NCBI RefSeq assembly: GCF_900111885.1
Contig: NZ_FOKG01000018.1
Span: 1 to 64,000 of the forward strand
Length of the DNA: 64,000 bases
DNA from: Amycolatopsis marina
GTDB lineage: Bacteria > Actinomycetota > Actinomycetes > Mycobacteriales > Pseudonocardiaceae
Reading direction: 5' to 3'
This document shows, in pieces, positions 35,420 through 43,721 of the stretch. The position numbers were made by a program, and so were the translations under genes. Under the pieces are notes generated by a model. It saw only the letters and a list, made by a program, of their open reading frames with translations, was not told where the DNA came from and made no database searches. Every line of letters starts with the position of its first letter. Within the stretch, counting starts at the first letter, position 1.

Positions 35420-35851
35420 ATGACACCGGCACTGATCTGGCTCATCATCGGGATCGCTCTGGTGGTGGCGGAAGTACTGTCCGGCGACCTCGTTCTGCTG
35501 ATGCTCGGGTTCGGAGCGCTGGCGGCCGCCGGCTCCGCGGCACTGACCGGCAACATCTTCATCGACGTCGGAGTGTTCGCGGTCGCCTCCATCGGCTTGC
35601 TCGTGCTGGCCAGACCCGCACTGAAACGACGCTTTCTTTCCGGCCCTGGCGTGAAGACCAACACCGACGCACTGGTGGGTGCGCAGGCGATCGTGTTGTC
35701 GACGGTGGACGCCCAGAGCGGCCAGGTGAAGCTCGCCGGGGACGTCTGGTCCGCGCGGAGTTTCTCGGACGGTCAGGTGATCCAGCCTGGTGAGTCTGTG
35801 ACCGTTGTCGAGATATCCGGAGCCACCGCGGTCGTCTCGGCGGAACTGTGA
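35420..35851 (+). CDS. NfeD-like membrane protein
   Basis: 143 residues. Three or four hydrophobic segments (IWLIIGIALVVAEVL, VLLMLGFGALAAAGSAAL, VGVFAVASIGLLVLA) precede an OB-fold domain (about 80-143: GAQAIVLSTV...GESVTVVEI). NfeD proteins pair with SPFH proteins, as here with the next gene, and are linked to membrane microdomains and stress. The short NfeD1b form without a protease domain is present. Confidence 0.92.
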   Translation: MTPALIWLIIGIALVVAEVLSGDLVLLMLGFGALAAAGSAALTGNIFIDVGVFAVASIGLLVLARPALKRRFLSGPGVKTNTDALVGAQAIVLSTVDAQSGQVKLAGDVWSARSFSDGQVIQPGESVTVVEISGATAVVSAEL

Positions 35852-35926
35852 CAACACCGCCTACCCAGGGGCCAAGCACCCGCATCCGGCCGTACCGGGC
35901 CGGAATAGTCTGAAGGGGAGAACGTT

Positions 35927-37294
35927 TTGGGGACCGCAGCGATAATTGTCGTCGCGATAATCGCGCTCTTCGTGATCGTCACGGTCGCGAAGGCCATCAT
36001 GGTGGTACCGCAGGCACAATCGGCCGTCGTCGAACGACTTGGCCGGTTCCGGACGGTCGCCTCGCCCGGTCTGAACTTCCTGGTGCCGTTCCTGGACAAG
36101 GTGCGGGCCAGGATCGACCTTCGCGAGCAGGTGGTGTCGTTCCCGCCGCAGCCGGTGATCACCCAGGACAACCTGACGGTGTCGATCGACACCGTCGTGT
36201 ACTTCCAGGTCACCGACTCGCGTGCCGCGGTGTACGAGATCTCGAACTACATCGTCGGTGTGGAGCAGCTGACCACGACGACGCTGCGAAACCTCGTGGG
36301 TGGCATGAGCCTCGAGGAGACGCTGACCTCCCGCGATCAGATCAACGGTCAGCTGCGCGGCGTTCTGGACGAAGCCACGGGCCGGTGGGGCATCCGGGTC
36401 GCTCGTGTCGAGCTGAAGGCGATCGACCCGCCACCCTCCATTCAGGACTCGATGGAGAAGCAGATGCGCGCCGACCGAGAGAAGCGCGCGATGATCCTCA
36501 CCGCGGAAGGACAGCGGGAATCCGCGATCAAGACCGCGGAAGGGCAGAAGCAGAGCCAGATTCTCGCGGCGGAAGGTTCCAAGCAGGCGGCCATTCTCGC
36601 CGCCGAGGCGGAGCGGCAGTCCAGGATCCTACGGGCGCAGGGTGAACGAGCTGCCCGCTACCTTCAGGCGCAGGGGCAGGCGAAGGCGATCGAGAAGGTG
36701 TTCGCGGCCATCAAGGCGGGCAGGCCGACACCAGAGGTGCTGGCATACCAGTACCTGCAGACCCTGCCGCAGATGGCGCAGGGCGACGCGAACAAGGTGT
36801 GGCTGGTGCCCAGCGACTACGGCAAGGCCCTGGAAGGTTTCGCCCGCACCCTTGGCGCGCCCGGCGACGACGGGGTCTTCCGGTACGAACCGCCGAAGCA
36901 CGAGGACGTGGAGCAGCCGCCGATCGAGGACGAAGAAGTGGCGGCCTGGTTCGACACGAGCACGGATCCGAAGGTGGCCGAAGCTGTGCGTGCGGCCGAA
37001 GCGGTGGCACGGCAGGAAGTTCCGGGCCCGCTGAGTACCCCGAGTCCGCGTTCGGTGCCGTCAGCGCTGTCGAGTCTGCGCGGCGGGAATCAGGAAGAGG
37101 AGCAGGAGAACCAGCCGGTTCCGCTGCCGAAGCGCTCGCCGGAGCCGCCCGCACCGGAGTTCCAGCGGCGCGGGGAGCAGGCACCTCCGCCGCCCCCGCC
37201 ACCGGGGGCACCGCAGCCGCCCGCAGGCGGCCCGATGCCGCCGCCCGGAGGGCCGTACGGCGGTGGACAGGGTGGGCCGCCGCCGCGGCAGTAA
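35927..37294 (+). CDS. SPFH/Band 7 (stomatin/QmcA-like) membrane protein
   Basis: 455 residues from TTG 35927 after AGGGGAG. One N-terminal membrane segment (about 4-24) is followed by the SPFH domain (VPQAQSAVVERLGRF, LRNLVGGMSLEETLTSRDQI) and a coiled-coil of AEGQ/AEGSKQA repeats (about 185-245). A long Pro/Glu-rich tail (about 330-455) ends with Pro-Gly runs. It likely oligomerises at the membrane together with NfeD. The disordered tail is longer than in E. coli QmcA. A strong terminator follows 8 bp behind the stop. Confidence 0.93.
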   Translation: MGTAAIIVVAIIALFVIVTVAKAIMVVPQAQSAVVERLGRFRTVASPGLNFLVPFLDKVRARIDLREQVVSFPPQPVITQDNLTVSIDTVVYFQVTDSRAAVYEISNYIVGVEQLTTTTLRNLVGGMSLEETLTSRDQINGQLRGVLDEATGRWGIRVARVELKAIDPPPSIQDSMEKQMRADREKRAMILTAEGQRESAIKTAEGQKQSQILAAEGSKQAAILAAEAERQSRILRAQGERAARYLQAQGQAKAIEKVFAAIKAGRPTPEVLAYQYLQTLPQMAQGDANKVWLVPSDYGKALEGFARTLGAPGDDGVFRYEPPKHEDVEQPPIEDEEVAAWFDTSTDPKVAEAVRAAEAVARQEVPGPLSTPSPRSVPSALSSLRGGNQEEEQENQPVPLPKRSPEPPAPEFQRRGEQAPPPPPPPGAPQPPAGGPMPPPGGPYGGGQGGPPPRQ

Positions 37295-37302
37295 CGCCTG
37301 AA

Positions 37303-37345
37303 CGAAAACGGGGCGGACCGAAGGATTCGGTCCGCCCCGTTTTCG
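37303..37345. terminator. Strong bidirectional terminator
   Basis: A perfect 20-bp stem (37303-37322 with 37326-37345) with a GGA loop. The base of the stem is A/T-rich (GAAAACG / CGTTTTC) and its core is GGGGCGGACC, so either strand gives a GC stem followed by a T run. It lies between the convergent SPFH and SGNH genes and suits both. Confidence 0.93.
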
Positions 37346-37391
37346 TGTCCGGAACCTTGCGGCTGCACCGGCCAGGCGACACCTGTTCCGT

Positions 37392-38153
37392 TCAGAACGA
37401 GACGGGCTTCAACTCCGGGCGCTTGGCGGTCACGGTGTCACCGGAGGATTCGCCGCGCAGCCTGCGTCGGACCCAGGGAACCGCGTGCTCGCGGGCCCAG
37501 CGCAGGTTCTGGGCGCGTTGCTGCCTGGGATTCACCGACTCCCGAGGTCCGAGATCGACCGGAGTGAACTCGTGGGCCACGCCGAGCGCGTCGAGCACGG
37601 CGATCGAAATGGCGGCGTGCCCGTTGTGGTTGAGGTGGATGCGGTCCGCCGCCCACATGCGCCGGTCGCGCAGCATCCGCATCGCCCACATGTCCACGAG
37701 CAAGGCGCCGTGCCGCGCGGCGATCAGCCTGACATGTTCGTTGTAGATCGCGGTGCGGCCTCGCATGCGGCGGAACAACGGGTCCTCCACACCGTCGACT
37801 CCGGTGAAGAGGACTACCGTCGCACCCGTCGCGGTCAGCGCGCTCACAGCGTCGTCGTACACCTCGGCAAGTGCGTCGAGGTCGATTTTCGGTCGCATCA
37901 GGTCGTTTCCGCCCGCATATAGCGTCACCAGTGTCGGCCGCAGGTCCAGTGCCGGACCGACCTGTTCGCCGACGACATCGCGCAGCAGCCGGCCGCGCAC
38001 GGCGAGGTTGGCGTAACCGAGGTCCGGTTCGTGGCGGGCGAGAACCTCGGCGGTTCGGTCGGCCCAGCCCCGGACCCCGTTGGGATAGGCAGGATCGTCG
38101 TCTCCGACACCCTCGGTGAAGGAGTCCCCCAGTGCCACGAAGCGAGTGTTCAT
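37392..38153 (-). CDS. SGNH/GDSL-family hydrolase
   Basis: 253 residues. Block I is ALGDSFTEGVGDD (Ser11 nucleophile), block II a Gly in NLAVRGRLL, block III YAGGNDLMRP (Asn), and block V DRIHLNHNGH (Asp and His). The set is complete, so it should be an active esterase, lipase or deacetylase. No signal peptide is seen, so it acts inside the cell. The basic C-terminal tail (RRRLRGESSGD) is unusual. The substrate is unknown. Confidence 0.92.
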   Translation of the reverse strand: MNTRFVALGDSFTEGVGDDDPAYPNGVRGWADRTAEVLARHEPDLGYANLAVRGRLLRDVVGEQVGPALDLRPTLVTLYAGGNDLMRPKIDLDALAEVYDDAVSALTATGATVVLFTGVDGVEDPLFRRMRGRTAIYNEHVRLIAARHGALLVDMWAMRMLRDRRMWAADRIHLNHNGHAAISIAVLDALGVAHEFTPVDLGPRESVNPRQQRAQNLRWAREHAVPWVRRRLRGESSGDTVTAKRPELKPVSF

Positions 38154-38187
38154 GACCGCACTCTAAGCGTGGGGGGGTTGTGCTCTG

Positions 38188-38703
38188 TCACACGCGCTGC
38201 CGATCTCGATGTTGGGCGACGTGCACCCTGGTCGCGCATCGGGTGGAGCAGAACCGGCGTCTGCCGTTGCGGGAGGTGTCCACGTACACCGTCGCGCATC
38301 CCGGACTCGCGCAGTGCCCGATTCTGTCCGGGGCGTCACAGACGAGGTGCGCGAGCCCGCCCGCGGTGTAGGCCCTGATCCGGCTCACCGATCCGGCGTT
38401 CTCACTCGCGTAGTGCAGGTGCGGGGGCAGCCCGTCGTGCCGGGAGATGTACGGCCTGCAGGCGGAGTCGTCGAGGAGGGTGTTCACCAGGTCCGCGCGG
38501 GTGGCGGGGTCGGTCTCCTCGAAGACAGGTCGCAGTCGCTGGGCCCAGATCGCAGTTTCCGTGGCCTCTTCCTCGGTCAGGCTGGTCAGCGTCATGCCCT
38601 CCGTGCGGATGAGCGTGAGCAGTTCGGCCGCGGCACATGTGCTCGCGTTGACCAGCGCGGCCGCCACCTGCGCCGCCGCGCCGCCGTAAGGGTTGAAGTG
38701 CAC
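38188..38703 (-). CDS. CGNR zinc-finger regulator
   Basis: I use GTG 38703 (VHFNPYGGAAAQVAAALVN is the usual family opening), giving 171 residues; ATG 38730 is an alternative. An N-terminal ABATE (stress-induced regulator) domain is followed by a C-terminal zinc finger: CASPGCATVYVDTSRNGRRRFCSTRCATRVHVAQHR. The name-giving CGNR is CATR here, with all four Cys ligands kept. It is divergent from a small zinc-ribbon gene; the longer start would overlap that gene's ATG. Confidence 0.88.
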   Translation of the reverse strand: MHFNPYGGAAAQVAAALVNASTCAAAELLTLIRTEGMTLTSLTEEEATETAIWAQRLRPVFEETDPATRADLVNTLLDDSACRPYISRHDGLPPHLHYASENAGSVSRIRAYTAGGLAHLVCDAPDRIGHCASPGCATVYVDTSRNGRRRFCSTRCATRVHVAQHRDRQRV

Positions 38704-38728
38704 CGACTCATTACAACACAGTGGTCCC

Positions 38729-38968
38729 ATGAAGCAAGAACCCGCGACAACACGAGAGCGCTGCCCGAGATGCGGCTGTCCGGTGGACGAACTCGCCAGC
38801 GCATCCGTGTCGGAACACCGGACCTCCTCGGGCACGGTGAGCTACCGGCGCTGCATTTGTGGCAGTTGGCTGGTGCGAGTGCGCACCGCGGTCGTGGGCT
38901 CGACGGCTCCTGTCCCGTCCCTCGGCCGGGATCCGCGACTGCTTACGCCGGGGCCGGGGTCGGGGTGA
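38729..38968 (+). CDS. Small zinc-ribbon protein
   Basis: 79 residues from ATG 38729. CPRCGCPVDE near residue 12 and YRRCICGSWLVRV near residue 40 make a two-knuckle zinc ribbon; the rest is Pro/Gly-rich and probably disordered. There is no strong ribosome site, and the start is head-to-head with the CGNR gene, so the mRNA may be nearly leaderless. The function is unknown. Confidence 0.6.
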   Translation: MKQEPATTRERCPRCGCPVDELASASVSEHRTSSGTVSYRRCICGSWLVRVRTAVVGSTAPVPSLGRDPRLLTPGPGSG

Positions 38969-38997
38969 AGCCGTACTACGCAGCGTGCGGTGCACTT

Positions 38998-39963
38998 TCA
39001 GTCGGGGGCGGCCGAGGCTCGCAGGACTCGCGCTCCCAGAGCCCGCAGGTACTCGGCGAGTTCGGGTGGTTCGTGGACCTCGAACTCACAGCCGAGCAGG
39101 ACCAGCCGGAAGGCGACCCATTCCAGGGTGTCGCTGTGGCTGCGCAGCAGACATCTGTGTTCGTCGATGGGTTCGAGGTCGGCGAGTCCGTCGCCGATGC
39201 GGCCGAGCGCATCCGCCAGCGGCAGGTGCAGTGTCGCCACCGCACGGTAGGTGGGAGCGAGTGAGTACAGCTTGCTGGTGACGAACTCGGCCGCGTCGGC
39301 GGCGGGCAACTCCCGTGGCGTTGCCCGGGCTCCGGTGGCCAACGGTGCGGTGATCCGATCGACGCGGAAGATCCGCCAGTCGTCACGGACATGGTCGAAC
39401 GCGACGAGGTACCAACGGCGTTGTAGCGGTACGAGCCGGTGCGGATCGACCAGTCGTTTGCTCTCCGCGCCTTCGCTGGAGCGGTAGGTGAAGCGCAGCC
39501 GTTCGCCGTTGGCCACCGTGCCCGCGAGCACGGTGAGGGTCACAGCGTCGACCTTCGGTCCTTCGCCGGGCGGCGCTGGAAAGGTAGCCGCGTTCAGCGT
39601 GGCGACCCGACGGCGCAGCCGCGGAGGCAGCACCTGTTCGAGCTTCGTCAGTGCCCGCACCGATGCCTCCTCGATTCCGTGCACGGCATGCCCCGCCGCA
39701 TTGCGCAGCCCGACGGCGATGGCGACTGCCTCCTCGTCATCCAGCACCAGCGGCGGCATGGCTTTGCCCGCGACAAGGCGATATCCGCCGGTCACTCCCA
39801 GCGAGGCCGCTACGGGGTAGCCGAGTTCGCGGAGGCGGTCGACGTCTCGGCGGATGGTGCGCGGGCTGACCCGCATCCGCTCGGCGAGTTCGCTGCCAGG
39901 CCACTCCCGGGGTGTTTGGAGCAGCGCCAGGAGACTCAGCAGCCGCGAGGCGGTGTCGGTCAT
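38998..39963 (-). CDS. WYL-domain transcriptional regulator
   Basis: 321 residues from ATG 39963 (ATG 39975 is possible). The N-terminal winged helix (ERMRVSPRTIRRDVDRLRELGYPV) is DeoR/HTH_11-like, a WYL domain follows (FTYRSSEGAESKRLVDPHRLV, RRWYLVAFDHVRDDWRIFRVDRI), and a WCX domain closes it. WYL domains sense nucleotides or single-stranded nucleic acid in some proteins. The neighbouring 300-bp gap holds a decayed acetyltransferase start. Confidence 0.93.
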   Translation of the reverse strand: MTDTASRLLSLLALLQTPREWPGSELAERMRVSPRTIRRDVDRLRELGYPVAASLGVTGGYRLVAGKAMPPLVLDDEEAVAIAVGLRNAAGHAVHGIEEASVRALTKLEQVLPPRLRRRVATLNAATFPAPPGEGPKVDAVTLTVLAGTVANGERLRFTYRSSEGAESKRLVDPHRLVPLQRRWYLVAFDHVRDDWRIFRVDRITAPLATGARATPRELPAADAAEFVTSKLYSLAPTYRAVATLHLPLADALGRIGDGLADLEPIDEHRCLLRSHSDTLEWVAFRLVLLGCEFEVHEPPELAEYLRALGARVLRASAAPD

Positions 39964-40006
39964 GCCGTTCAGCATGCCAGCCGAGTGGGACGAAAGCTGT
40001 CCTAAT

Positions 40007-40141
40007 TCAGCGGCGTTCAGGTGGAACGTCGGCCTGCAGCAGGCGAGGCGACACGGCGAATCCGTGCCTGGCGTGCCACCGAAGCCTGGCGACCTCGCCC
40101 AGGTCGCCAGGCTCGGCAGGGCGGATGACAACTGAACTCAC
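40007..40141 (-). pseudogene. GNAT acetyltransferase N-terminal fragment
   Basis: On the minus strand, GTG 40141 opens a 44-residue peptide whose first 20 residues (VSSVVIRPAEPGDLGEVARL) are the standard start of a GNAT acetyltransferase. After about 30 residues the resemblance ends and TGA follows. The rest of the gene is absent: the WYL gene begins 44 bp later. GGGGAC precedes the GTG. I read this as a truncated remnant. Confidence 0.5.
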
Positions 40142-40211
40142 GTCCCCAATCTGACCTGGACGGCAGTTGCCGTAAAGGAAATTCGCGCGATCTGTCCCGC
40201 TGGGCCGATCC

Positions 40212-40232
40212 CGTTCGTCGTCCTGACGAACG
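40212..40232. promoter_or_regulatory. 8-bp inverted repeat before the monooxygenase gene
   Basis: CGTTCGTC (40212-40219) and GACGAACG (40225-40232) are perfect arms with a 5-bp spacer, 35 bp before the start of the monooxygenase-fold gene. It is a candidate operator, possibly for the nearby WYL regulator, or a leader hairpin. Confidence 0.45.
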
Positions 40233-40266
40233 CAACCGAACTGACGTGAGTGGAAGGAACAGCATC

Positions 40267-40560
40267 GTGGCGCTGATCGTCGCAGGCAAGGTCTACGTCG
40301 CCCCACAGGAGAGGGACCGGTTCATCGAAGGCCACCGGGAGCTCATCACCCAGGGGCGTGCGCATCCCGGTTGTCTTGATCTGGCCATCTCACCCGACCC
40401 GGTCGAACCGGGGAGGGTGAATCTCGTCGAATACTGGGAATCGGGGGAGGCGCTGGACGCCTGGCGCGCGATCGCACCTGCCCCGTCGACCTCGGTCCGC
40501 ATCAGCGACGTCCAGGTCCTCAAGCACGAGGTCGCCAAGTCCGGTCCGCCCTTCGACTGA
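40267..40560 (+). CDS. Antibiotic biosynthesis monooxygenase (ABM)-fold protein
   Basis: GGAAGGA sets the start at GTG 40267 (97 residues). The ferredoxin-like ABM fold is seen in VALIVAGKVYVAPQERDRF, GCLDLAISPDPVEPGRVNLVEYWES and the final strand VQVLKHEV. Such small dimers may oxidise quinones without a cofactor, or protect from reactive species. It resembles the protein at 56386-56688. Only 4 bp separate its stop from the convergent reductase stop. Confidence 0.85.
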   Translation: MALIVAGKVYVAPQERDRFIEGHRELITQGRAHPGCLDLAISPDPVEPGRVNLVEYWESGEALDAWRAIAPAPSTSVRISDVQVLKHEVAKSGPPFD

Positions 40561-40564
40561 CAGG

Positions 40565-41233
40565 TCAGGCCGGTGAATCGGCGACGGCCCTGGGAGACGC
40601 TGACGGTACTCGTGGAATCGCGGAGTTCGGGTCGAAGCCGGAAAAGGCGAGGCCGACGAGAAAGCCCGCCACCTCTTCCAGCTGACGAACGCGGGACAGC
40701 GGGCCCAGCACGGCGGGCACCGCACCGCTGTCGCGCACCAGTTCGCTGGTGGTCTCCAGTGCCCTCGGGTCGTCGCCGCACAGGGGCACGGTGACGGGGG
40801 CGGTGTGGTTGCCGGGGGTCGTCCACTGTTCGGCCGGGAACAGGTGGAATGCCTTCACCACATGCGCTCCCGGCGCCAGCGCGGCGATGTGGTGAGCCGC
40901 CGATCCGCCGGATCCGGTCAGCAGTACGCCGACGCCGTGCTCGACAGCGTTGGTCGGGTCGATCAGCGGCATTCCGGCGAGTGTGCCGTCGTTCGCGCCT
41001 GCACTGCGCAGTATGTCCTCGACACCGGACCACAACACCGCCAGCAGAACGGCGTCACAGCCGGTGCCGACGTCGGGTGGAGCGGCTGCCCGCGCCGCAC
41101 CGCCGAGTCGAGCGGCAAGGGCCTTCGCCTTCACTTCCGACCTCCCACCGACGACAAGTTCGTGGCCCGCTCGTACCCAGCTACCGCCGAGTGCCTCGGC
41201 CATTGTTCCGGTGCCCAGAATCCCGATTCGCAT
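40565..41233 (-). CDS. NAD(P)/F420-dependent oxidoreductase (Fno-like)
   Basis: 222 residues with an N-terminal Rossmann fold: GILGTGTMAEALGG (residues 4-17) and VVGGRSEVKAKAL (the Arg/Ser suit NADP phosphate). LIDPTNAVEHGVG and HVVKAFHLFPAEQW are typical of the F420-NADP oxidoreductase-like (NPD/ProC) group. It is divergent from an HxlR regulator with a shared 92-bp promoter region containing a 24-bp inverted repeat, so the regulator probably controls it. Confidence 0.87.
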   Translation of the reverse strand: MRIGILGTGTMAEALGGSWVRAGHELVVGGRSEVKAKALAARLGGAARAAAPPDVGTGCDAVLLAVLWSGVEDILRSAGANDGTLAGMPLIDPTNAVEHGVGVLLTGSGGSAAHHIAALAPGAHVVKAFHLFPAEQWTTPGNHTAPVTVPLCGDDPRALETTSELVRDSGAVPAVLGPLSRVRQLEEVAGFLVGLAFSGFDPNSAIPRVPSASPRAVADSPA

Positions 41234-41279
41234 CCGTCTTCCTCTCTCGCGATGTCTCTGCCGCTACGGTAGGGAAGGC

Positions 41280-41303
41280 GTTACGCACCGATAGGTGTGT
41301 AAC
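41280..41303. promoter_or_regulatory. Probable HxlR operator in a divergent promoter
   Basis: GTTACGCACC (41280-41289) and GGTGTGTAAC (41294-41303) are 10-bp inverted arms with one mismatch and a GATA spacer. HxlR proteins are redox- or ligand-sensing dimers that bind such repeats between themselves and the target gene. It lies 22 bp from the HxlR start and 46 bp from the reductase start, fit to control both. Confidence 0.65.
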
Positions 41304-41325
41304 GGAGACACAGGGGAGGGCGCGG

Positions 41326-41736
41326 ATGGACGAGCACGAAAGCGGGTGCTACGAACAGGTGGCGGACTGCCGGCTGCGCGCGGCGACCGACCTGTTCGCC
41401 CACACCTGGTCGCCCGTCGTGCTCGCGGCGCTGAACTTCGGTCCGCTTCGACGACGAGATCTGCAGGGCTCGATCGGGGGCATCAGCGACAAGATGCTGA
41501 CCGAGGCGTTGCGCCGGCTGCTCGCCGACGGGCTGATCGAGCGTCGTGCGTACCGGGAGGCTCCACCGCGTGTCGAGTATGGACTGACCAGGCTGGGACG
41601 CAGTCTGGTCGACGGCCCTATGGCCGCGCTTGCCCAGTGGACGGTGGAACACGGCGACGAGTTGTTCGCCGCACAGCAGCGAGCGGCGTCCTCGGCGGGT
41701 GTGTCACCGGTCGGAGCAGGGGAACAGCTCCGATAG
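41326..41736 (+). CDS. HxlR-family transcriptional regulator
   Basis: 136 residues; GGGAGG precedes ATG 41326. A winged helix with the family pattern WSPVVLAALNFGPLRRRDLQ, ISDKMLTEALRRLLADGLIERR and PPRVEYGLTRLG is present. Two Cys residues near the N-terminus (ESGCYEQVADCRL) could sense redox state, as in HypR/QorR. Its 3' end overlaps the convergent MFS gene by 33 bp. Confidence 0.93.
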   Translation: MDEHESGCYEQVADCRLRAATDLFAHTWSPVVLAALNFGPLRRRDLQGSIGGISDKMLTEALRRLLADGLIERRAYREAPPRVEYGLTRLGRSLVDGPMAALAQWTVEHGDELFAAQQRAASSAGVSPVGAGEQLR

Positions 41737-43716
41737 CACGGGGTCGATCGCCGAGGTCACTCGTTCGGCGACCTCGTCCGCCGAGCCGTCCGCGTCCACC
41801 AGCAGGTAGCGGTCGGAGGCGACGGTGGCTATCTCGGACACCAGTTCCTCGACAGACCAATGTCCGGCCGCTGTCGCTTCGCCAGCCGGGACCGTCGGGG
41901 TGTCGAGCAGTACGACGAGGTCGGGCCGCAGCTTGGCCCCTGCCCAGTCGGCAAGACTGCGCAACTCGGCCCTGTCCACGTCGGCTGCCGTCGAGAATCG
42001 TGATTCGAGGACCCGCTCCATCACCACGACGGTGCCGGCAGTGAGCGCGGGCCGGACCTGGCACTCGACGATGTCGGCACGGACCGCCGCAGCCGCCAGC
42101 GCCCACGCCCGGTGGCCTTTCGGGGACGCCCGCAGGACCAACGCGGCGAGCCGGTCGTCGTCGGGTTTCACATCGCCGAACAGCACGGTGTGGTGACCGC
42201 GGGCGCGCAGGTGGGACGTGAGCCGAGTGGCCTGCTCTGCCGTGTCGGCCGCCCCGGAGCCCTCGACGGTGATCAGCAGGCCGCTTCCGGCATGCGGGCG
42301 AGGGCGGATCACACCGCGCAGGTCGGCAAGGATCGGTTCCGCCCTGCGCGTGTCCATCTGCCGGTAGGCGAGTACACCGACCAGAACGGCGAGCAGACCG
42401 CCCGCGAGGATCACCGGCCGGGTCCCGTCCACCGAGAACGTGTGCCGCCACAGGGTCATCGTCCGCGTCTGCATCATGGTGACCAGCAACGAGGACAAGG
42501 CGACCGAACACCCGAGGACGACCTTCAGCATCGCCTGGTACACCGCATTGACCCGGCCCCGCATCGAGTCCTCGACACGGGAACCGATGATGGTGACCCC
42601 GGTCAGGAAGGTCGCACCCGCGGCGGCGCCGACCACCACCGAGGCGACAAGCGACACCACGATGTGTGGCGACAGCGCCATCGGCACGAGCGCGGTGCCC
42701 GCGACGATGATCGCGGCGCCGAAGAGGCGTTCCTGCGGCAGTTTCGGCGCGAGTTTCGGCGCCCCGACCAACCCGGTGATCAGCCCCAGGAAGATCGCCA
42801 GGAGCAACAGGCCGAACGCGGCCTGCCCGCCGCCCAGGCTCAGCACGTACGACTGGGCCGCGCCCACGACCGCGCCTCCCGCGGCGAGCGCCCCCATCAT
42901 CCCGAGCAGCAGGCCCCGAACCAGCGGCGTCCGCCAGACGTAGCCGGCGCCGTCCCGCACCATTTCCCACAGCCGTGGCGGTCGCTGTTCCTCGGTATGC
43001 GGAGCCGATGCGGCCGTGGTGTGCAGCGACAGTTCGGGAAGCCTCGTCACGATCATCGCCGCGCTGCCGAGGTAGAACAGCGCCGCGAGGACGATCGCTG
43101 CCTTGACCAGACCATTCGTGCCGAAGAACCCGGCAGGCAGTTGCAGGACCGTGCCCGCACCGGTGACCAGCACGAACAATCCGCCACCGACGAGGACGGA
43201 AAGGCCGTAGGTCATCACCAGGCCGACCTGAGTCGCGGCGGGCAACTGCTCGGGACGGCGCAACAGGTTGGGCAGCGCCGCATCCTTGCACGGAATCCAC
43301 AGAATCGTCGCGACCTGCATGAGGAACGTGCCGGCGAAGATCCACCAGTAGGTGTCCGCGAACGCGATCGACAACAGCAGTCCGAACCGCACGACGTCGG
43401 CCGCGGCCATCACCGTGCGCCGGTCGAACCGGTCCGCGAGCAGTCCGCCGATCGGGGCGAACAGCAGTCCGGGTAGCAGGTTCGCGAACAGCACGCCGGG
43501 AAGCGCGAAGTTCACCCCGGTTGCGCTCGTCGCGGTACTGCTCGCGAGCGCGGCGAGCGCCAGTACCGTCAGCCAGTCCGCCGAGCTGCACAGGCCGGTG
43601 ACCAGCCACAGCCGCCGGAAAGGTCGCAGCACCAGCACCAACCGCGCCTGATGAAACGTCGAGGCGCCCTGGCGCGCGACAGCGGTTCCGTCACCGGCGG
43701 CTGCGATTCTCACCAC
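41704..43716 (-). CDS. MFS transporter fused to a degenerate thymidylate-kinase-like domain
   Basis: I start at GTG 43716 (or 43713), 5 bp behind the GNAT stop, giving 670 residues; the frame stays open to 43872 inside the GNAT gene. Residues about 15-450 hold about 12 hydrophobic segments of a macrolide-efflux-like MFS protein (GGLLADRFDRRTVM loop). Residues about 480-670 align in layout with dTMP kinase. The P-loop, normally EGGDGAGKST, reads ITVEGSGAADTAEQA and lacks the Lys and Ser/Thr; the DR(Y/F) motif is ERVLES. The kinase half therefore looks inactive. MFS-dTMP kinase fusions occur in actinobacteria. It overlaps the convergent HxlR gene. Confidence 0.88.
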   Translation of the reverse strand: MVRIAAAGDGTAVARQGASTFHQARLVLVLRPFRRLWLVTGLCSSADWLTVLALAALASSTATSATGVNFALPGVLFANLLPGLLFAPIGGLLADRFDRRTVMAAADVVRFGLLLSIAFADTYWWIFAGTFLMQVATILWIPCKDAALPNLLRRPEQLPAATQVGLVMTYGLSVLVGGGLFVLVTGAGTVLQLPAGFFGTNGLVKAAIVLAALFYLGSAAMIVTRLPELSLHTTAASAPHTEEQRPPRLWEMVRDGAGYVWRTPLVRGLLLGMMGALAAGGAVVGAAQSYVLSLGGGQAAFGLLLLAIFLGLITGLVGAPKLAPKLPQERLFGAAIIVAGTALVPMALSPHIVVSLVASVVVGAAAGATFLTGVTIIGSRVEDSMRGRVNAVYQAMLKVVLGCSVALSSLLVTMMQTRTMTLWRHTFSVDGTRPVILAGGLLAVLVGVLAYRQMDTRRAEPILADLRGVIRPRPHAGSGLLITVEGSGAADTAEQATRLTSHLRARGHHTVLFGDVKPDDDRLAALVLRASPKGHRAWALAAAAVRADIVECQVRPALTAGTVVVMERVLESRFSTAADVDRAELRSLADWAGAKLRPDLVVLLDTPTVPAGEATAAGHWSVEELVSEIATVASDRYLLVDADGSADEVAERVTSAIDPVLSELFPCSDR

Positions 43717-43721
43717 GACGG

